Shown here: positions 24,091-37,092 of the stretch, piece after piece
How positions within the stretch are numbered: the stretch's first letter is position 1
Layout: every line of letters starts with the position of its first letter
Assembly (NCBI GenBank): GCA_032622095.1
Contig: CP136064.1
Span: forward strand, 137,473,954 to 137,537,953
DNA length: 64,000 nt
Source of the DNA: Siphonodentalium dalli
Lineage: Eukaryota; Mollusca; Scaphopoda; Gadilida; Siphonodentaliidae
Direction of reading: 5' to 3'
Notes under the pieces: model-generated
The model's database searches: none
Told to the model about the DNA's origin: nothing
What the model saw: only the letters and a program-made list of their open reading frames with translations
Translations under genes and position numbers: made by a program

Positions 24091-26184
24091 TTGCAGTCAA
24101 TAAAGATAATGTGTTTTATTTATATTATTAATAAGATAAAATCAGTTCTATACATTTGGGTAAATTTGAATAAGGTTGTAAATTTTTAGATTAATTTGTA
24201 AACACAATAGGGTTGTATGATGAGTTCACAAGGTAATTTAGTTACACTATTGCTTATAAAAGCAGTGTGATGCATGTGAACATACATCACTCTTCTACAT
24301 TATCAAAGGAACTTACAAAAATACAAAGTCATTACGCCATAATTATCCCATTGGATTTACTCTGATAGGTGTCAACAATAAGTACACATCCTTTGATTTT
24401 ATTGATTTGATACCTCTTTGATTGATCCAATAACTAAGAACAGAATAATATATGTATAATGATCAACAATATTAACACAAATGTATACTATTATACATCT
24501 TTATGATTTAAGAAAAACTGGTAAAAATAATAAAAGCACAGTACCTTCTCCTATTCTACAGAATAGAAATACATGATTGTATTCACCTTCCAAATGTTCA
24601 AAAATGGGGGTGGGCTTATCTACCGGTACGAGGGCTACCCCATGTTCTGTTTAGGGTAAAAACACCAGACTGGGCGTATCTTCGAGGATGGGCTTACTGA
24701 CGGGTGTATACAGTAATAAACAGAATAAATCACTTGTTTGAACTGATGACATGAACAATTCAATCAAGGCAATCATGCTTATACAACATCCCTGCCTCTA
24801 TCACTTGTTGGCCATTATAAATAAATATTAACCCCAGTACATACCCTGGCAGAAAAAGTTTGTAAACAACATATTCTAGCTACGGCTTAATGATAGCACA
24901 ATCAGTCAAATACCCGAAGTGTCAACAGTTTACGCGATCCCAGGTGTGTCAAACTATCGGCCAGTAACACACATACGTGGGACCATATTAAATGACCAAC
25001 AACTGTGCTGCCTCTCATGAATTATTTCACGTCACCAGTTCAATCGAGTGATTATTCTCTCTGTAACCTAGATGTTAGCACCATGGAGTGGCATGTCTGG
25101 CCCACGGGAAATTCACACTCGATGCAACAAAATCAGTGCCATCGGGGGGGGGGGGGGTCTGCACATTTTCCGAACATTAGGCGGGGTGGTGGTTCAGCAG
25201 CCCGGCTTACACAATTTTCCTGTCCTGGCAGGGGGGATTTTTCCGGGCACGTATGATGCGGTGGGTGGGTGGTCGATGGGACCAACAAACAATTTTGTTC
25301 CGCAACTCAAATTTTGTTTTCCTGCAAGTCTTTTTGACTGTTTTTGCAATCAGTTTGGCTTAAAACACCTTAGAATAAATATTAACATAAATGAAACAGT
25401 TCATGATGATCAGACAAACAGTATAGCCTGTAGACCATGCTATTGGATTGAATGTGTGTTTTTGGCCGAATGACCTCAAAATGACTCGTTCCTATTTGCA
25501 TGTGAATGTTAACATTCATGAAAAATAGTATGCACATAAATTCATATACAGCTGCTAACAGTGAATCCCTCCACACAAAAATCTCTGTTTTGTGTTAAAA
25601 GGGGGTGGGTGTCCAAAAATGGTCTGGAAAAAACTGCCGAAAACGGGGAAAAAAATTGGACGCGGGGGTGGGGGTGGGGTGGGTGTTTCATAACAAGGGT
25701 AGAAAGGAAAAAATCAGCATACGTGATTTTCCTAAAGTAATTTTTCTTCAAAATAATGGGACAAAGGGTTTTAAGAATGCCTCTATTATGTAATAGGTAT
25801 GCACTTAACTCTTGGTAGGGGTGTTTGAGTTCACTACCATTTAATGAGGGATGATACCAATGGGTAATAAAAAGGTCAGCTTGCTAAATGTTTTCATCAA
25901 GGATCTATCAATGCACATTGACATGGAAAGGCTCAGATTTAAATAATTCTATTAAAAATCATTTAGTCAACCTGATATAAATGAAAACATAACACAATAA
26001 TAGATTATTCAAATAGATGTAAACTCATCACTCTACTCTTTAAATAAAAGTTGACTATTAAAAAAAACATAATAAAATAAAACAAAGGTGTTAAAACAAA
26101 CTTTGACTGATTTCAACGATATACCGATTTGGGTCTATGATCACCTCTAGATGGGAGCTGTCAAATTTAAATGATTTTTAATGG
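24091..26184. other. No gene recognised; G-rich homopolymers
   Basis: AT-rich sequence with a poly-G run at ~25145-25157 and a 'gggggtgggggtggggtggg' tract near 25663. The open frames here overlap low-complexity sequence and have no recognisable domain. Confidence 0.45.
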
Positions 26185-26715
26185 AAAATATGGCCGCCGG
26201 CCGCCATCTTGGATTTCACTCTTTACATCACTAAATCCTTTAACATATTGACCTTATCCCTCATCCGCTCATCGCCAAACTTCATATGGATCCTCGGTCA
26301 CGGTGGGAAATCAGTTGGTTTCGAGTTGGTAAGTATCACGCATTCAAAATGACCGAGGCGATCTAAAACGCGAGGAAAAAAAGGAAATAAACTAAGATAT
26401 ATTACATATTATTTGACAGCTACGAGTAGATCCTAAACTATTTTTCAAACAAGCTGATACCTCATTTATGTCCAAATTCACATTTGTTTACTCTAACATT
26501 CTGTCCAAAGTTGTCAGTCGAAGGATTCTCAAAGATGTATGGACTGGTGCATACAGAATGTTATAGACAATTTTTCCCGAATTTTGTAAAAAACATGGCT
26601 GCAAGCGGCCAACATGGATTTTAATTTTTGTATGACCAAATCCTTTAGCACACCTTACAGGTCACATTTCTCATCCAATCATCACCAAACGTCATATGGA
26701 ACTCTAGATGGGAGC
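26185..26715. repeat. Two diverged direct copies of a dispersed repeat
   Basis: 'ctaaatcctttaacat' ... 'tcatcgccaaacttcatatgga' (26230-26290) recurs as 'ccaaatcctttagcac' ... 'tcatcaccaaacgtcatatgga' (26637-26702), both preceded by 'ggccgcca / ggccaaca' and a 'tggatttt' word. Copies are about 410 bp apart. Confidence 0.65.
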
Positions 26716-26756
26716 CTCCCTTCTTTCCTCAAAATTTGTGTAAAACATAAATAGCC

Positions 26757-26830
26757 GCCAGTGCATTCTCTTATATATGCGAGTCTGCCAATGGGGAGCC
26801 TCACATATATAAGAGAAATGCACTGGCTTG
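26757..26830. repeat. Palindrome of the TTAACC foldback family
   Basis: Arms 'ccagtgcattctcttatata' and its complement ending at 26826 enclose a ~15-nt loop. The downstream 'cttgcaagatgaaggtaaat' matches the complement of the linker in copies 1 and 2, so this is a partial copy in the reverse direction. Confidence 0.75.
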
Positions 26831-26968
26831 CAAGATGAAGGTAAATATTATTAGGCCAAGCATTAAGTTACGCAAGGCTCCTTGTGATAATGTCTTGGCA
26901 AGTGTTCGCAAGTAAGTGACATGTCATATTGAATGATAAAATGAAACTAACTACAGTATACAGATATG

Positions 26969-27176
26969 TTAACCCTTCCATGACTGCAGCTTCCTGATTT
27001 TTGTTGTTGCGAAAACCCAGTGCCAATGCATTCTCTTATATTCAAGTCTCCCCAAGCCTTGCATATATAAGAGAATTCATTGGCTTAACAATATTCACCT
27101 TGACCATGTAAGCCAGTGCATTCTGTTTTATATGCGAGGCTCTCAACACCCACACAGCCCCAGTCATGGAAGGTAA
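26969..27176. mobile_element. TTAACC foldback element, copy 2
   Basis: Ends 'ttaacccttccatgactg' (26969) and 'cagtcatggaaggtaa' (to 27176) are inverted repeats with one indel. Inner hairpin at 27023-27083 ('ccaatgcattctcttatatt' / 'catatataagagaattcatt'). A further single arm is at 27112-27140. Non-coding. Confidence 0.75.
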
Positions 27177-28557
27177 TTGTCTATGAAAATCCTCTGATCT
27201 TTAATTATTTCTTCAGAAAATAAATGCCTCATTGCACCAATTATCGTTTTCCTTGGTCGCAAAATCATATCGAATGACAGAATTAGGGTAACTGGCCTTT
27301 ACATGTTAAGGTAAAAACATTCAGCGGAGGGGGAGGTAATTTTCAGTGAAAGAAGTTTGAACTGTATATGCCTCTGCATAAGTATCTGCTGACAGAAGGG
27401 GGAAACATGAGGGGGGGGGGTTAGGGTCATGGCACACCGTTAGGTTGTAGACAACAAATGACAGGTTTAACCGAACTTTACTTAGTGTGGTCTCTCCAGT
27501 GTGCAGTGTTTCAATTATCGCATGCATACTCTTAAATACGTGATAGTTACGAATCTTACGATTGTTGTAATACTACAATAACAAAGTATGTCTATATTTT
27601 AATACCATTTCCGTTAATGGTGGTTGTAACTATTTTAACAGCATTACCCACCGCGAAGGCCAGCCATATTTTTAAATTATTCACTACTACTATGTTAGTA
27701 TTGTCAGTGATTATCATGAGCCAAACCTGCAATGCATAAATTTGTTGATTAGCCGGGGGGCGGTATTAAACTATTTGTATGAGTATATGTCGTTTTTTGC
27801 ATCTGGCATTTTCCGGTACCCACCATCGCAAAACCTGAAAACAAAAATGTTTACTCATAATTATTTTAACATCCACCCCCCAAATTTAAATAATTTTGGT
27901 ATAAAACCGCATTAAACTATACTGTTATCACTCATATGACTGGGAAATTATCACCTTTAGTTCAAATGACAGTTTAACTTGCTTCAGAAGCTGTTTTAAT
28001 TTTTTTTAAATGGTTAATACCGACAAATATGAAGATTATTTTTCAAATACAGGATGATATGCATTTGTCTGGATACCAGATACATGTACTGGTACATGCA
28101 TTGTAGTTTCCAGGTCAGTGTGCGATGAGAGTACTAGTATGCGCGGTCTTCCTGGGTGGTCAAATTCCAAAATGCTAAATGGAAATTATAATGCATCAAT
28201 AGTGGAACAATACGATAACCCATTGAGAAGCTGAAAGATCCAATAAAACACTATTATATGGCACCGGTCGGTATATGCATCCAATTTTACAAAAACAAAT
28301 TATACATTTCCCAGCATAACCCCTACATCTCCGGTAAAATTCAATTTGCATGAGGTTGTAAAAAATACGTGCTTTTGACTCTCGGGCCACGGACCCACAT
28401 CGGCATACCTTCCTGCAAATTTGTTTTTACCCCACCCTCTGGATTAGGCCTAAAAATGTGTGTTTTCCAAACCCACCCCTTTCCCAGAGTCCACAGCTGC
28501 TGTGTCGAGAAGACGGTGTATTGTTCCAGATAATTACATAAAACTGATTTTAACTTG
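27177..28557. other. No gene recognised
   Basis: AT-rich with a poly-G run at ~27411-27420. I see nothing coding. Confidence 0.45.
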
Positions 28558-29757
28558 TGAACTCCTTGGTTCATCCCGAGAGCCCAGATGCTTTGCAAAG
28601 GGCATTAAATTCATTCGCGGATTACACTGACTCATGGAGATTAACAGTTAATGTTGAGAAAACAACAATAATGATCTTTTATTACAAAAAGTCAAACACT
28701 GAGTACAAATTCACGACGAATGGGACCAGTGTTGAAACAGTTGATATTTTCTGTTATCTGGGAGTACAATTTTTCCGAAATGGTCGATTCTGTAAGGCGG
28801 TTCAAAGAATCAGTCAAGTTGGAACGAATGCCATGTACGCACTCCTCCATAGCATCGGGAAGCTCAACATGCCGTGTGATCTAGCGCTTAGACTTTTTGG
28901 TTGGACCAATCTTGATGTACGGCAGTGAAGTCTGGGGGTTCGAAAATACCGACAGCTTAGAAATAGTCCATCGAAAATTTATCAAGTATTTATTACAAAT
29001 GAAAACATCTACACCAAATTTCATGGGTTACGGAGAAACGGGAAGATACCCAATTTCAGTAAATATAAAGGCAAGAATGCTTACATTCTGGTCAAAATTA
29101 GTTGAGGGTCGTTGTTCCAAATTAGCGCATAAACTTTATATTGTTATAAAAGGCATTGATGGCAGTGCATATCTCCGGGGGAAGTCGATACGCTGGATCA
29201 GTTGCATAAAATATAGCTTAGCATCGGTCGGTTGGGAGCAAATTTGGACGTCATAAAAACCACTCAGTCATTTGGAAATAGGAATCTATCGCAAAATACG
29301 TAATAAATTATTTGAGACTGAATGGAGCAACGATATCGAAAGCTCTTCGCGAGGGACATTCTACGGTAGTTTTAAACATGATTTAAGTTTGGAAAGATAC
29401 CTCATGATTATTCCCCCAAGACATGGCATTTTCTATTATAAAGCTAAGAACAGCTAACCATAGACTCCCAATTGATACCTCTTGGTGGGAGAAGAACAAA
29501 AAGAAAGAAAAGACAACAAATAAAGAATCCCAAATATGTCGACTATGTTTTAAAGATGTCGGGACGAATACAATTTCACTTTAACGTGCGAGGCACTGAC
29601 CGACCATCGCTGTGAACACTTACCAAAACTATATCACGAGCAACCGAGTAATGGCAAACTGATAGACTTGCTTCAAAGTGAAGACAGAAGCACTTTGAAA
29701 CATCTTGCTATATTCACGAAATTAGGATTGACTAAACTAAACGACAAGCCTAGCTGA
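28558..29757 (+). pseudogene. LINE reverse transcriptase, C-terminal half, frameshifted
   Basis: Begins just downstream of where the RT catalytic motif would be: SPDALQRALNSFADYTDSW, NVEKTTIMIF, CYLGVQFFRNG (28580-28770), then ALRLFGWTNL. A frameshift near 28900 moves the reading to GPILMYGSEVWGF, VHRKFIKYLLQM and TPNFMGYGETGRYPI. After 29256 the tail continues in other frames: RKIRNKLFETEW, then a Cys/His finger region near 29540-29600 and LTKLNDKPS with a stop at 29755. The domain order is that of a CR1/RTE-like LINE. The catalytic centre, fingers and endonuclease are missing (5' truncation). At least three frame breaks. Confidence 0.83.
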
Positions 29758-29784
29758 TGATAAAGACAGCGACTATGACGGAGA

Positions 29785-30245
29785 TGATGATGATGATGAC
29801 GATGTTGGCGATTACGACGATAATGGTGACAATGACATGCAACCGCGATAATGATGATGGCAACGGGACGACGATATCGACGAGACGATGACAACTATGA
29901 CGATGATGAGGATGATTATGATGTTGTCGACGTCGTCGATTATGACGATAACGATGATAATGAAAACGATGATGACGATGACGATGGCGACGACGAGGAC
30001 GATGATGATGATGATGATGATGATGACAAAGATAATGACAATATGCATGATGATGTTGAAATACTCACGACGATGACGGCGCTAAGGGTGTTGATGGTGG
30101 TGGTGATGATGACGTCGACGACGATGATGATGATGACGATGATGATGATTTCGACGAAGACGACGACGATGATGAAGATGATGATGATGATGACTACGAT
30201 GATTATGATGATGATGATGATGATGATGACGAAGAACACGACGAA
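29785..30245 (+). repeat. (GAY)n microsatellite in LINE 3' region
   Basis: About 460 bp of GAT/GAC triplets with interruptions, directly after the LINE stop codon. It yields Asp-rich or Met-rich open frames on the plus strand and Val/Ile-rich or Ser-rich frames on the minus strand. I regard these as by-products. Confidence 0.9.
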
Positions 30246-30375
30246 TGACACTTACGGACCTCGACCGCCAAACGCAACGGCCATACTAACATTGTGTACA
30301 TAGCTCTGTATATACGTTTTTCACTCTGTATTGCATAGAAATTATATGATTGAGTGAAATAAAGCAATTCAATTC
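30246..30375 (+). other. Probable LINE 3' tail
   Basis: 'tgtacatagctctgtata' followed by 'gagtgaaataaagcaattca' ending in a short (ATTCA)n-type tail. An AATAAA lies at 30358. This resembles the 3' end of a LINE with a short terminal repeat. Confidence 0.55.
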
Positions 30376-33131
30376 ACTTACATCACACCACCTTTATTCA
30401 AGCCCAATTATACTACATGTAGTACACTTCTACATTAATGTATATGGTACATTGTAGGAAGTCTGTTTAAAGAAAAATACTGACAATTAGGAGAAATCAC
30501 ACCTATCTTTTTTTTCTTCTTAGGCCTGATATTTAAGTGTATGCTCACATTGCAAATAAGCCATGTATCTAAGGTACATGTACTGTGACGACATTAGGGT
30601 CATGCTACCATTACATATGTGACATTTACAGATTTTTTCGACAAGTCTATTAGGCGTAGTGTAGTTCCTTAAATTTGTCCTTATCAGCATGCGGGTATAA
30701 CCTTATTTCCATGGTTAACATATATTCCATGCCTCATAAGAATGTCGGTAATACTTGGTTCTGGCAGTACAAATACATTCCAACTACAAATTTCTGTGTT
30801 TAATATATATTTACGTGTGTGACCTCACAAAAATCCCTTTTTTCATCACCTGATTTCGCACTTGAAATACTGTGATTATACATGTACCTGTATATTTACA
30901 GGTAGTAGAATAATTGTGAATTTTTTAGTACATTGAGGATAACTTCAAATTTGAACAAATAAGGTTCGTTGGATACAATTGTATGCAATTTTTTGTATTG
31001 ATCAGCAGACTGTTACAGTAGCTGTACTTGTGTGACGCAAATGTTTTTATATTTGTGCAGAAATGCTAATTTGATCAAGAGAGTTAATAACGAACCAACG
31101 CCGAATGCTTTGAGTAGTATATAGACTATATCTGATTTTGTGACGCCACAAATTATTTTCTAATACTACACTGCTGTATTTATTTTTTGCGAGCACGTTT
31201 GTCGCACAGTAGATCGGTGGGCTTAAAGCATTAATGTTGTAATCTGAAATAAACGTGTGCGTCTTTCAATGGCCGGCGTTCCAAAATGAGGGGAGTTACT
31301 ATCATAATTATGCATAGTGAAGTTCATTCGTAGCCACGGTTTACATTTTATTGAGAACATGATTATAACACATTATGGACTGTCAAATATTTGCAATGGA
31401 GTGGCCTAAAATATACATGTCGCTCTTGCTGGACTGGAGACAATACTGGAATCGAAATCGAAATGTGTGATGCAAGCAAACGTTATTATATCGCGTTTAA
31501 ATTATCCTAATAGTACATAGTACATAGTACATACATGAATCGGATAATCCTCAGATACCCTTCTATTTTCATGAATCGACAAGAAACACACACTTATGAA
31601 CAAAGAAGAAGATACATTAGGTTATCGCAAATTAGGTCGTTGCGAAAGCTACATGATGACGTTGCTCGTTGAGTTTCGTTGAAATCGACATGACATTTTA
31701 TGAATTGGAAATGAACATGATGAAATCGACAAGCTTCTTCGTATAGTACACATCTCAATAGGATAGCGCACACAGCGTCAATAATATAATGGTTAATTCC
31801 AGTAAATACTCCCCTCTAGACAACAACCAACAGTCTTGACTTTTTAATACTTTCAGTTTGATGTTGGTAGTTAATATTATATAATAATTTGTTCAAAAGG
31901 AATGGCTTTAAAAAAAAAATTATTTAGATTTTAAGTCTGAGTCGGTGAGCTCGTACGTACCAGAATACATTTTATTTACATGAAGCAGTCCTGCTCGTTT
32001 TAGACCAACTATTAGTAGGGCTCTGCTGCGAAACCAATTAAGTTCACATTCTTAGTGGCCATCTCTTCTATACAATACATTATATAATGAAACAGTATCA
32101 TAAAAGCAAAAATGAGGTCAGTAAGCAATCGCATTTACATACCTGATGGTTGTCATATATACTATATGAATTCTTGATAAATCAGTTACATCAATCTTTC
32201 AATGCTTCAGTGGTCTATACCAGTATTGAGGATCATAAATCTATCTTCGCGAAAAAGCAATGAACATTAGTCCATTGAAGTAATGATAATGCAATTGGGG
32301 TCAATGATTCTACACAATTTGATCTAATCAGAAAGATACCTAATAGCATTGAATCTAATCGCAGGGTCATAACTGTAAGGAGGGTGACACCCCCTTATTG
32401 GACGCTATATTCGGGGTCTGTTATGGCGTCTTCCGAATGCCGGATGCTTCCATTCAATCCATTGATATACTTTCTCAAGTGATGCTAAACAATGAAAAAC
32501 AACCAAAGTACCTATAATAGTGCTAATTAATAGTGCATGTACTGTTCTATTCCAGATAGAGTTGTCTCGTATCTGACATCTGCTTGACAGGTTAAATCCA
32601 CAGGTCCGAATACAAAAATATTATCCCACCCCCAGTAAATACAGTGATATTTAGAGCTTAGCACAGAAACGTATGTGTGACGTATGTACATCGTGTGCGC
32701 AATTGTCTACATACCAACTGCTTAATAAGGTTTATCTATTTGTTCCACGGTATTCATTATTGATATAAAACGGTCCAATAGGAACATTACACCTTATAAT
32801 GGATTTATGTCCGTGATAACACCATTTATACATAGCGTGCTTTAATTGCAAATTAAAGACAACAATTATGCAAATTAGCCAACACCACAGATCGCGGTTG
32901 TTACGAAACAGTGGGGTTTATAAAATGCGTGTGTTCGGAAATTATTAGAGAGCTGTGATGTAATCTCTGCGTATTGAGTTCTTCGTAGTTCTATGTTTAC
33001 TGGTAACAGCTGAGCGGTCAATAACAGCCGAAATGTTACCCTCGATGGTAACAAGTGATTTGCCGCCCGCCAAGTGACGCAACCTCGGCCAATCAGAAGA
33101 GAGGAAAATGGGATTAAGATAACAATATATG
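30376..33131. other. No gene recognised
   Basis: AT-rich, with a small 'agtacat' tandem at ~31513-31534. No conserved coding signal or structured repeat seen. Confidence 0.45.
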
Positions 33132-33238
33132 TTATTAATTGGTTGTTTCCATATTGGCCGAGTTGTGGGGATGAGGTCTGTCTTATTGGCCTTATTAATT
33201 GGTTGTTTCCACCGAGGTCAATGTGGAAACAACCAATT
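33132..33238. repeat. Direct and inverted copies of a CCAAT-containing word
   Basis: 'ttattaattggttgtttcca' occurs at 33132 and 33192. The last 14 bases recur inverted at 33224-33237 as 'tggaaacaaccaat', giving a perfect 14-bp-arm hairpin with a 12-nt loop. Confidence 0.85.
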
Positions 33239-33599
33239 ACTAAGTATTTGTATTAATTAGCAACATTGGCAATTATTGTTTCACATGATGAATATATTAA
33301 CATCTAGATTTATACCATTGTGTGCATTAATAAATTAACAATTATTCCAGCAATTTTTATTCTTGTGAACTTTGTGAAGACTGGGAATGATATTGATACG
33401 GATACATGTAGTTAATCCAGGAATATTTACTTCCAAAATCAGCGACAGTCTGTACCGTAATCTATCCTATTACACGCTTGTTCATAGAAGTACAGCGTTA
33501 TTGCTGTTCCATATTTACAAATCCGTATGAACGTACGTTCCATACGCATCTCGTTGACGTAAAATGACGTACATGACGTTCGCATCAACCATGAAACTG

Positions 33600-33870
33600 G
33601 AACTATTTAAATAAAAGAATCATCACAGATGACAAACACGCCCTGTATGAGCCTAAATAAACCTTCTAATCCTGTATTTTTAATGCACGGATTCTAAGAC
33701 GCGAAGTGTGTAATAAACACAGAACGACACGATGTGTTAATGGGTTTGTCGGTATACGGCACTCGTGCTGTCGCGGGAGGATAGAACTCGAGGCGCAACC
33801 CTTCCGCGACAGTACTCGTGCCGTATCGACAAACCCATTTACACATCGTATCGTTCTGTGTATTTCCTTT
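33600..33870. mobile_element. Foldback repeat family F33, copy 1
   Basis: A ~60-bp arm at 33717-33780 (with 'aatgggtttgtcgg' and 'cggcactcgtgctgtcgcgg') is mirrored at 33803-33862. The ~115 bp before it ('atcatcacagatgacaaaca', 'ccctgtatgagcct', 'cctgtatttttaa') matches the sequence before the second copy at 62175. Non-coding. The long hairpin suggests a non-autonomous DNA element. Confidence 0.8.
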
Positions 33871-35404
33871 GACTCAGTATTCTTTGCCGATCGAGCTAAA
33901 TACGTATTACGTCATTTACGTTACCTTTGACTTATTTGCCGCCTTTCTATTTATCGGCCATCTTTCTACTTATTGCCATTGACAGACTTTTTTCACTTAT
34001 TGGCCGACCTTTGTTATTTATGATGCTGGTAGCGTGCTACTTATTGCGGCCGATAACCTATAGGTACTTAATAATGCCAAGTACGCCACACGTTACGTGT
34101 ACTATAATAGATTTGTCCTTGCCTTTGTTCACCAAAATGTTGAAAAACATAACCTGACCCTTTCTGCCAACAATACACAAATCGTAATTACACACGTATA
34201 CATGTACTACGGTATGGAAACCCAGTGGGTTGAGTGTATTTTTTCACACACTGACCGACGCGTGAAGCGCGTCCAGTAGGTGTCTATAATCGTAGGACTT
34301 ATGCGTTTCTGCTGAATTGAACTAGTGCCTATGCGTTTCTGCTGAGCTGCACTGACGTTTGATCGCAAAATAAAATTATAATCATTATCAAAGCACACGT
34401 TTGGATAACACCGCCATAAACAGTGACATATTATGATGTTGATCTCGTATCGTCAATAAAATTAGAGTTATAACTTATAAAACTAAGAATTACTGCTAAA
34501 GTATTTCTACCAATTGGGTAACTAGATTCGTGTTGAGCTGGAACTTGAGAAATTTCAATTTCAACCAATTGAAATGCCGTTGAAAACCGAAGGGTAAAGC
34601 GATTATCGCAATAGGATATGGGAACACCGTGTGCGTAACGTAACTATCACAGGTATAATGTACTCTGATAACAACGTATCGCCAAATTCATGCTTCAAAC
34701 AGTTTAAACATGTCATCTTCGGCTTCTTTTATTTTATTTTTATGAAAATGAATAATAAATGGGGTGATAAATATGTATAACATGTATATAACGACAAATA
34801 GAGTAAAATTAGCCATTTTCCCGTGAAACTTAGGACAGGCAAGCCAGGTACAAAAATTGGTGAAATATGAGTACGAACGTCAGAGTGTTCCCCTGTCGTA
34901 TTGCGATAATTGCCAACCGTCACTGCGAAGCGAAGCCTCCTGTGGCGATTATTAATTAATTCATTTCGGCTGTTCAGTCTTCTAAGCTATTAAAACTTTC
35001 TTGGATATCTTGGAAGGTGTTTTGGGAGGATTGTTCTGATATATAAATGTTGAATTAACCTTCCAAAAAGATGAGTTTGACGCCCGCATTTATTGGCATG
35101 AATATTAAGTTAACCGTTAACGAACGCTCGTCTGCAAGTACAGTCATTGCCGAGTCGGCGTGTTTTTGTGAAAATGTCACAGGATTTCTCCACTCGATTA
35201 TCTTAAAATGCACCCTAATCGGTTAAATTCTTTTGATAATTCTATCTAAATACATCTTAGCTACTATTCGGATCTGCTGTCCCGGTCTAAAAGCGATATT
35301 TTGACCAAAACGACTATTGACAAAACTTTGTTTACAAATTGAGCGCACTCGATGACCCGTCCACACTGTTATTTATTATCGAAAACAAATTCAATTTCTT
35401 CCAT
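33871..35404. other. No gene recognised
   Basis: AT-rich. 33930-34030 repeats 'cttattgccg / cttattggccg' words a few times. Two 'atgcgtttctgctga' copies lie at 34302 and 34331. No coding evidence. Confidence 0.45.
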
Positions 35405-35712
35405 CTAAAACATGAAGTCATAATTACGCGTTGGACTCTGTCATTTTAAGAATGTATGAGTATTACACACATACACACCAAGTGTCATCTCAAAATTTTG
35501 AAAAATGACAGTTTTATCGACGTAAATCGATTTTAATGGGAAATCCTGTGTTAAATTTTATCATCGAAAAAAATTCATTTCTTTCTTTGTCATTTTAGGA
35601 ATATATATCTATCCCACGCACACACACCAAGTTTCAGTTCAAACTTTTGAAAAATGACAGTTTTATCGACATTAACCGATTTTAATGGAAAATGCCATGT
35701 TAAATAAATTTT
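35405..35712 (+). repeat. Two-copy tandem repeat, about 155-bp unit
   Basis: 'gaaaaatgacagttttatcg' occurs at 35500 and 35649, each preceded by 'acacaccaagt' and followed by 'cgattttaatgg'. By eye the copies are about 80-85% alike. Confidence 0.85.
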
Positions 35713-35799
35713 AGGGCCCTGCAAATGTTTTTTGAGCTGTTCCATATTGGGCACTAGAGTCCATATTTGACCGGTTACACCTGATAATTGTGCGACACT

Positions 35800-36480
35800 A
35801 CAGTCGCGTTACTTTATACGTCAACATTGGTCATTATTACCCGACAAATTTATTTCGGTCTATCGTATCAACCCCTATTTTCTCCCGCGTAGCCTGACTA
35901 AGTGTCAACATTGGTCTTTATCGCTCCACTAATTTGTATCGTTTCATCGGTATGAATTCCATATCCAATTATCCACATATAACCAACCAAACCTCTAATC
36001 CTGGTCCAATTTATTTCTTTCTTTCATCGGTATAGTCACGTTATGTAATATTTTATCGCGTGATACTTGCACTTATATATCTATGGTATTACTATAGTAT
36101 ACCGTATACCTATATCAATTGCTATTCCTTTCTATATAATCCTGGTGCCATCTATAGAGATAGAGATAGTTTCATACCCCCCCCCCCCCAATGTTATATC
36201 ATTGCTGGTTTAGTACAGTCGCGATGCATTACATGGCAACATCGCTCCACTAATTTATGTCAGTTCATCGGTACAACCCCCATTTTCTCTGAGTCCATAT
36301 AACCAACCCAACATCTTATAGAAGTCCATAAATGACTATTCTGGCACAATATAGAGATGACTAAGATTCTGACACCCCCCTATTTTATAGCCTTGTTGCA
36401 ACAGTAGAGTTGAGATGCATAATATGTCAACATTGGTCGTTATCGCTCTAGAAATTTATATCGGTTCAACCCTTAGTTCC
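35800..36480 (+). repeat. Diverged repeats with 'gtcaacattggtc' units
   Basis: 'gtcaacattggtc' followed by 'atttatatcggttcatcgg'-like sequence occurs near 35821, 35903 and 36426, with a partial copy at 36227. A poly-C run lies at ~36178-36189. Units are unequal in length. Confidence 0.65.
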
Positions 36481-36789
36481 CTGTATCGCCCACCCCTCCC
36501 TCAATTTATTTTTTTATTTGTATTCTAGTCTCGTCATGTACACATTTTATCTTTTGTAACTTTTGCTTCAACGCGTCGAGTTCCACTGCAGACAATACAA
36601 AACTGACAACATTTTGAAATGTAAGCAGGCTTCAAACTCATCTTATCCAAGAAAAACTCTGGTTACATCAGGTTACATAAGAAATTTGTGTATAAGGTGT
36701 ACGCGCATTTGTTGCGTTAAAAACCAAAGGTCCCAAGTCAAGGTCCAAATCCCCAACACACTGATGTGAGGTTTAACTCCATATACATA

Positions 36790-36918
36790 CAGTAATGTCC
36801 AAAGTAATTGATCACTTAACCACAGCAAAATAATGGGTATTTTTTCATGATTTTAAATCCTGAAAAATTAGCCATAATTATGCTGTGGTTGAGTGGTCAA
36901 TTACTTTGGGCATTACTG
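36790..36918. mobile_element. Tc1/mariner-like MITE (family CAGTAATG), copy 1
   Basis: 129 bp, nearly fully palindromic: 'cagtaatgtccaaagtaatt' at the left and 'aattactttgggcattactg' at the right. Flanked by TA on the left and TG on the right. The CAGT terminus and TA target fit Tc1/mariner mobilisation. Confidence 0.85.
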
Positions 36919-36964
36919 TGACCAATATAAGGATTTGAGGTTTAACGATAACTCAATCCTCATA

Positions 36965-37092
36965 CAGTAATGTTCAAAGTAATTGACCATTTAACCACAG
37001 CAGAATAATGGGTAATTTGTCAGGATATTAAATGCTGAAAAATACCCATAATTCTGCTGTGGTTAAGTGGTCAATTACTTTGGGCATTACTG
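36965..37092. mobile_element. Tc1/mariner-like MITE (family CAGTAATG), copy 2
   Basis: 128 bp with the same palindromic structure, flanked by TA on both sides. The flanks ('accaatataaggatttgagg') are the same as those of copy 1, so a 175-bp unit (MITE plus flank) was tandemly duplicated after insertion. Confidence 0.87.

Noticed and set aside
25143-25700. G-rich runs as functional G-quadruplex elements
   Set aside because: Homopolymer-like G tracts are present but they lie in repeat-poor noncoding sequence with nothing to link them to a function; several may be assembly-sensitive homopolymers.
29851-30303. 150-codon Asp/Met-rich open frame and its minus-strand Val/Ile and Ser partners
   Set aside because: Translation of a GAY triplet repeat. 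Any frame through such a tract stays open.
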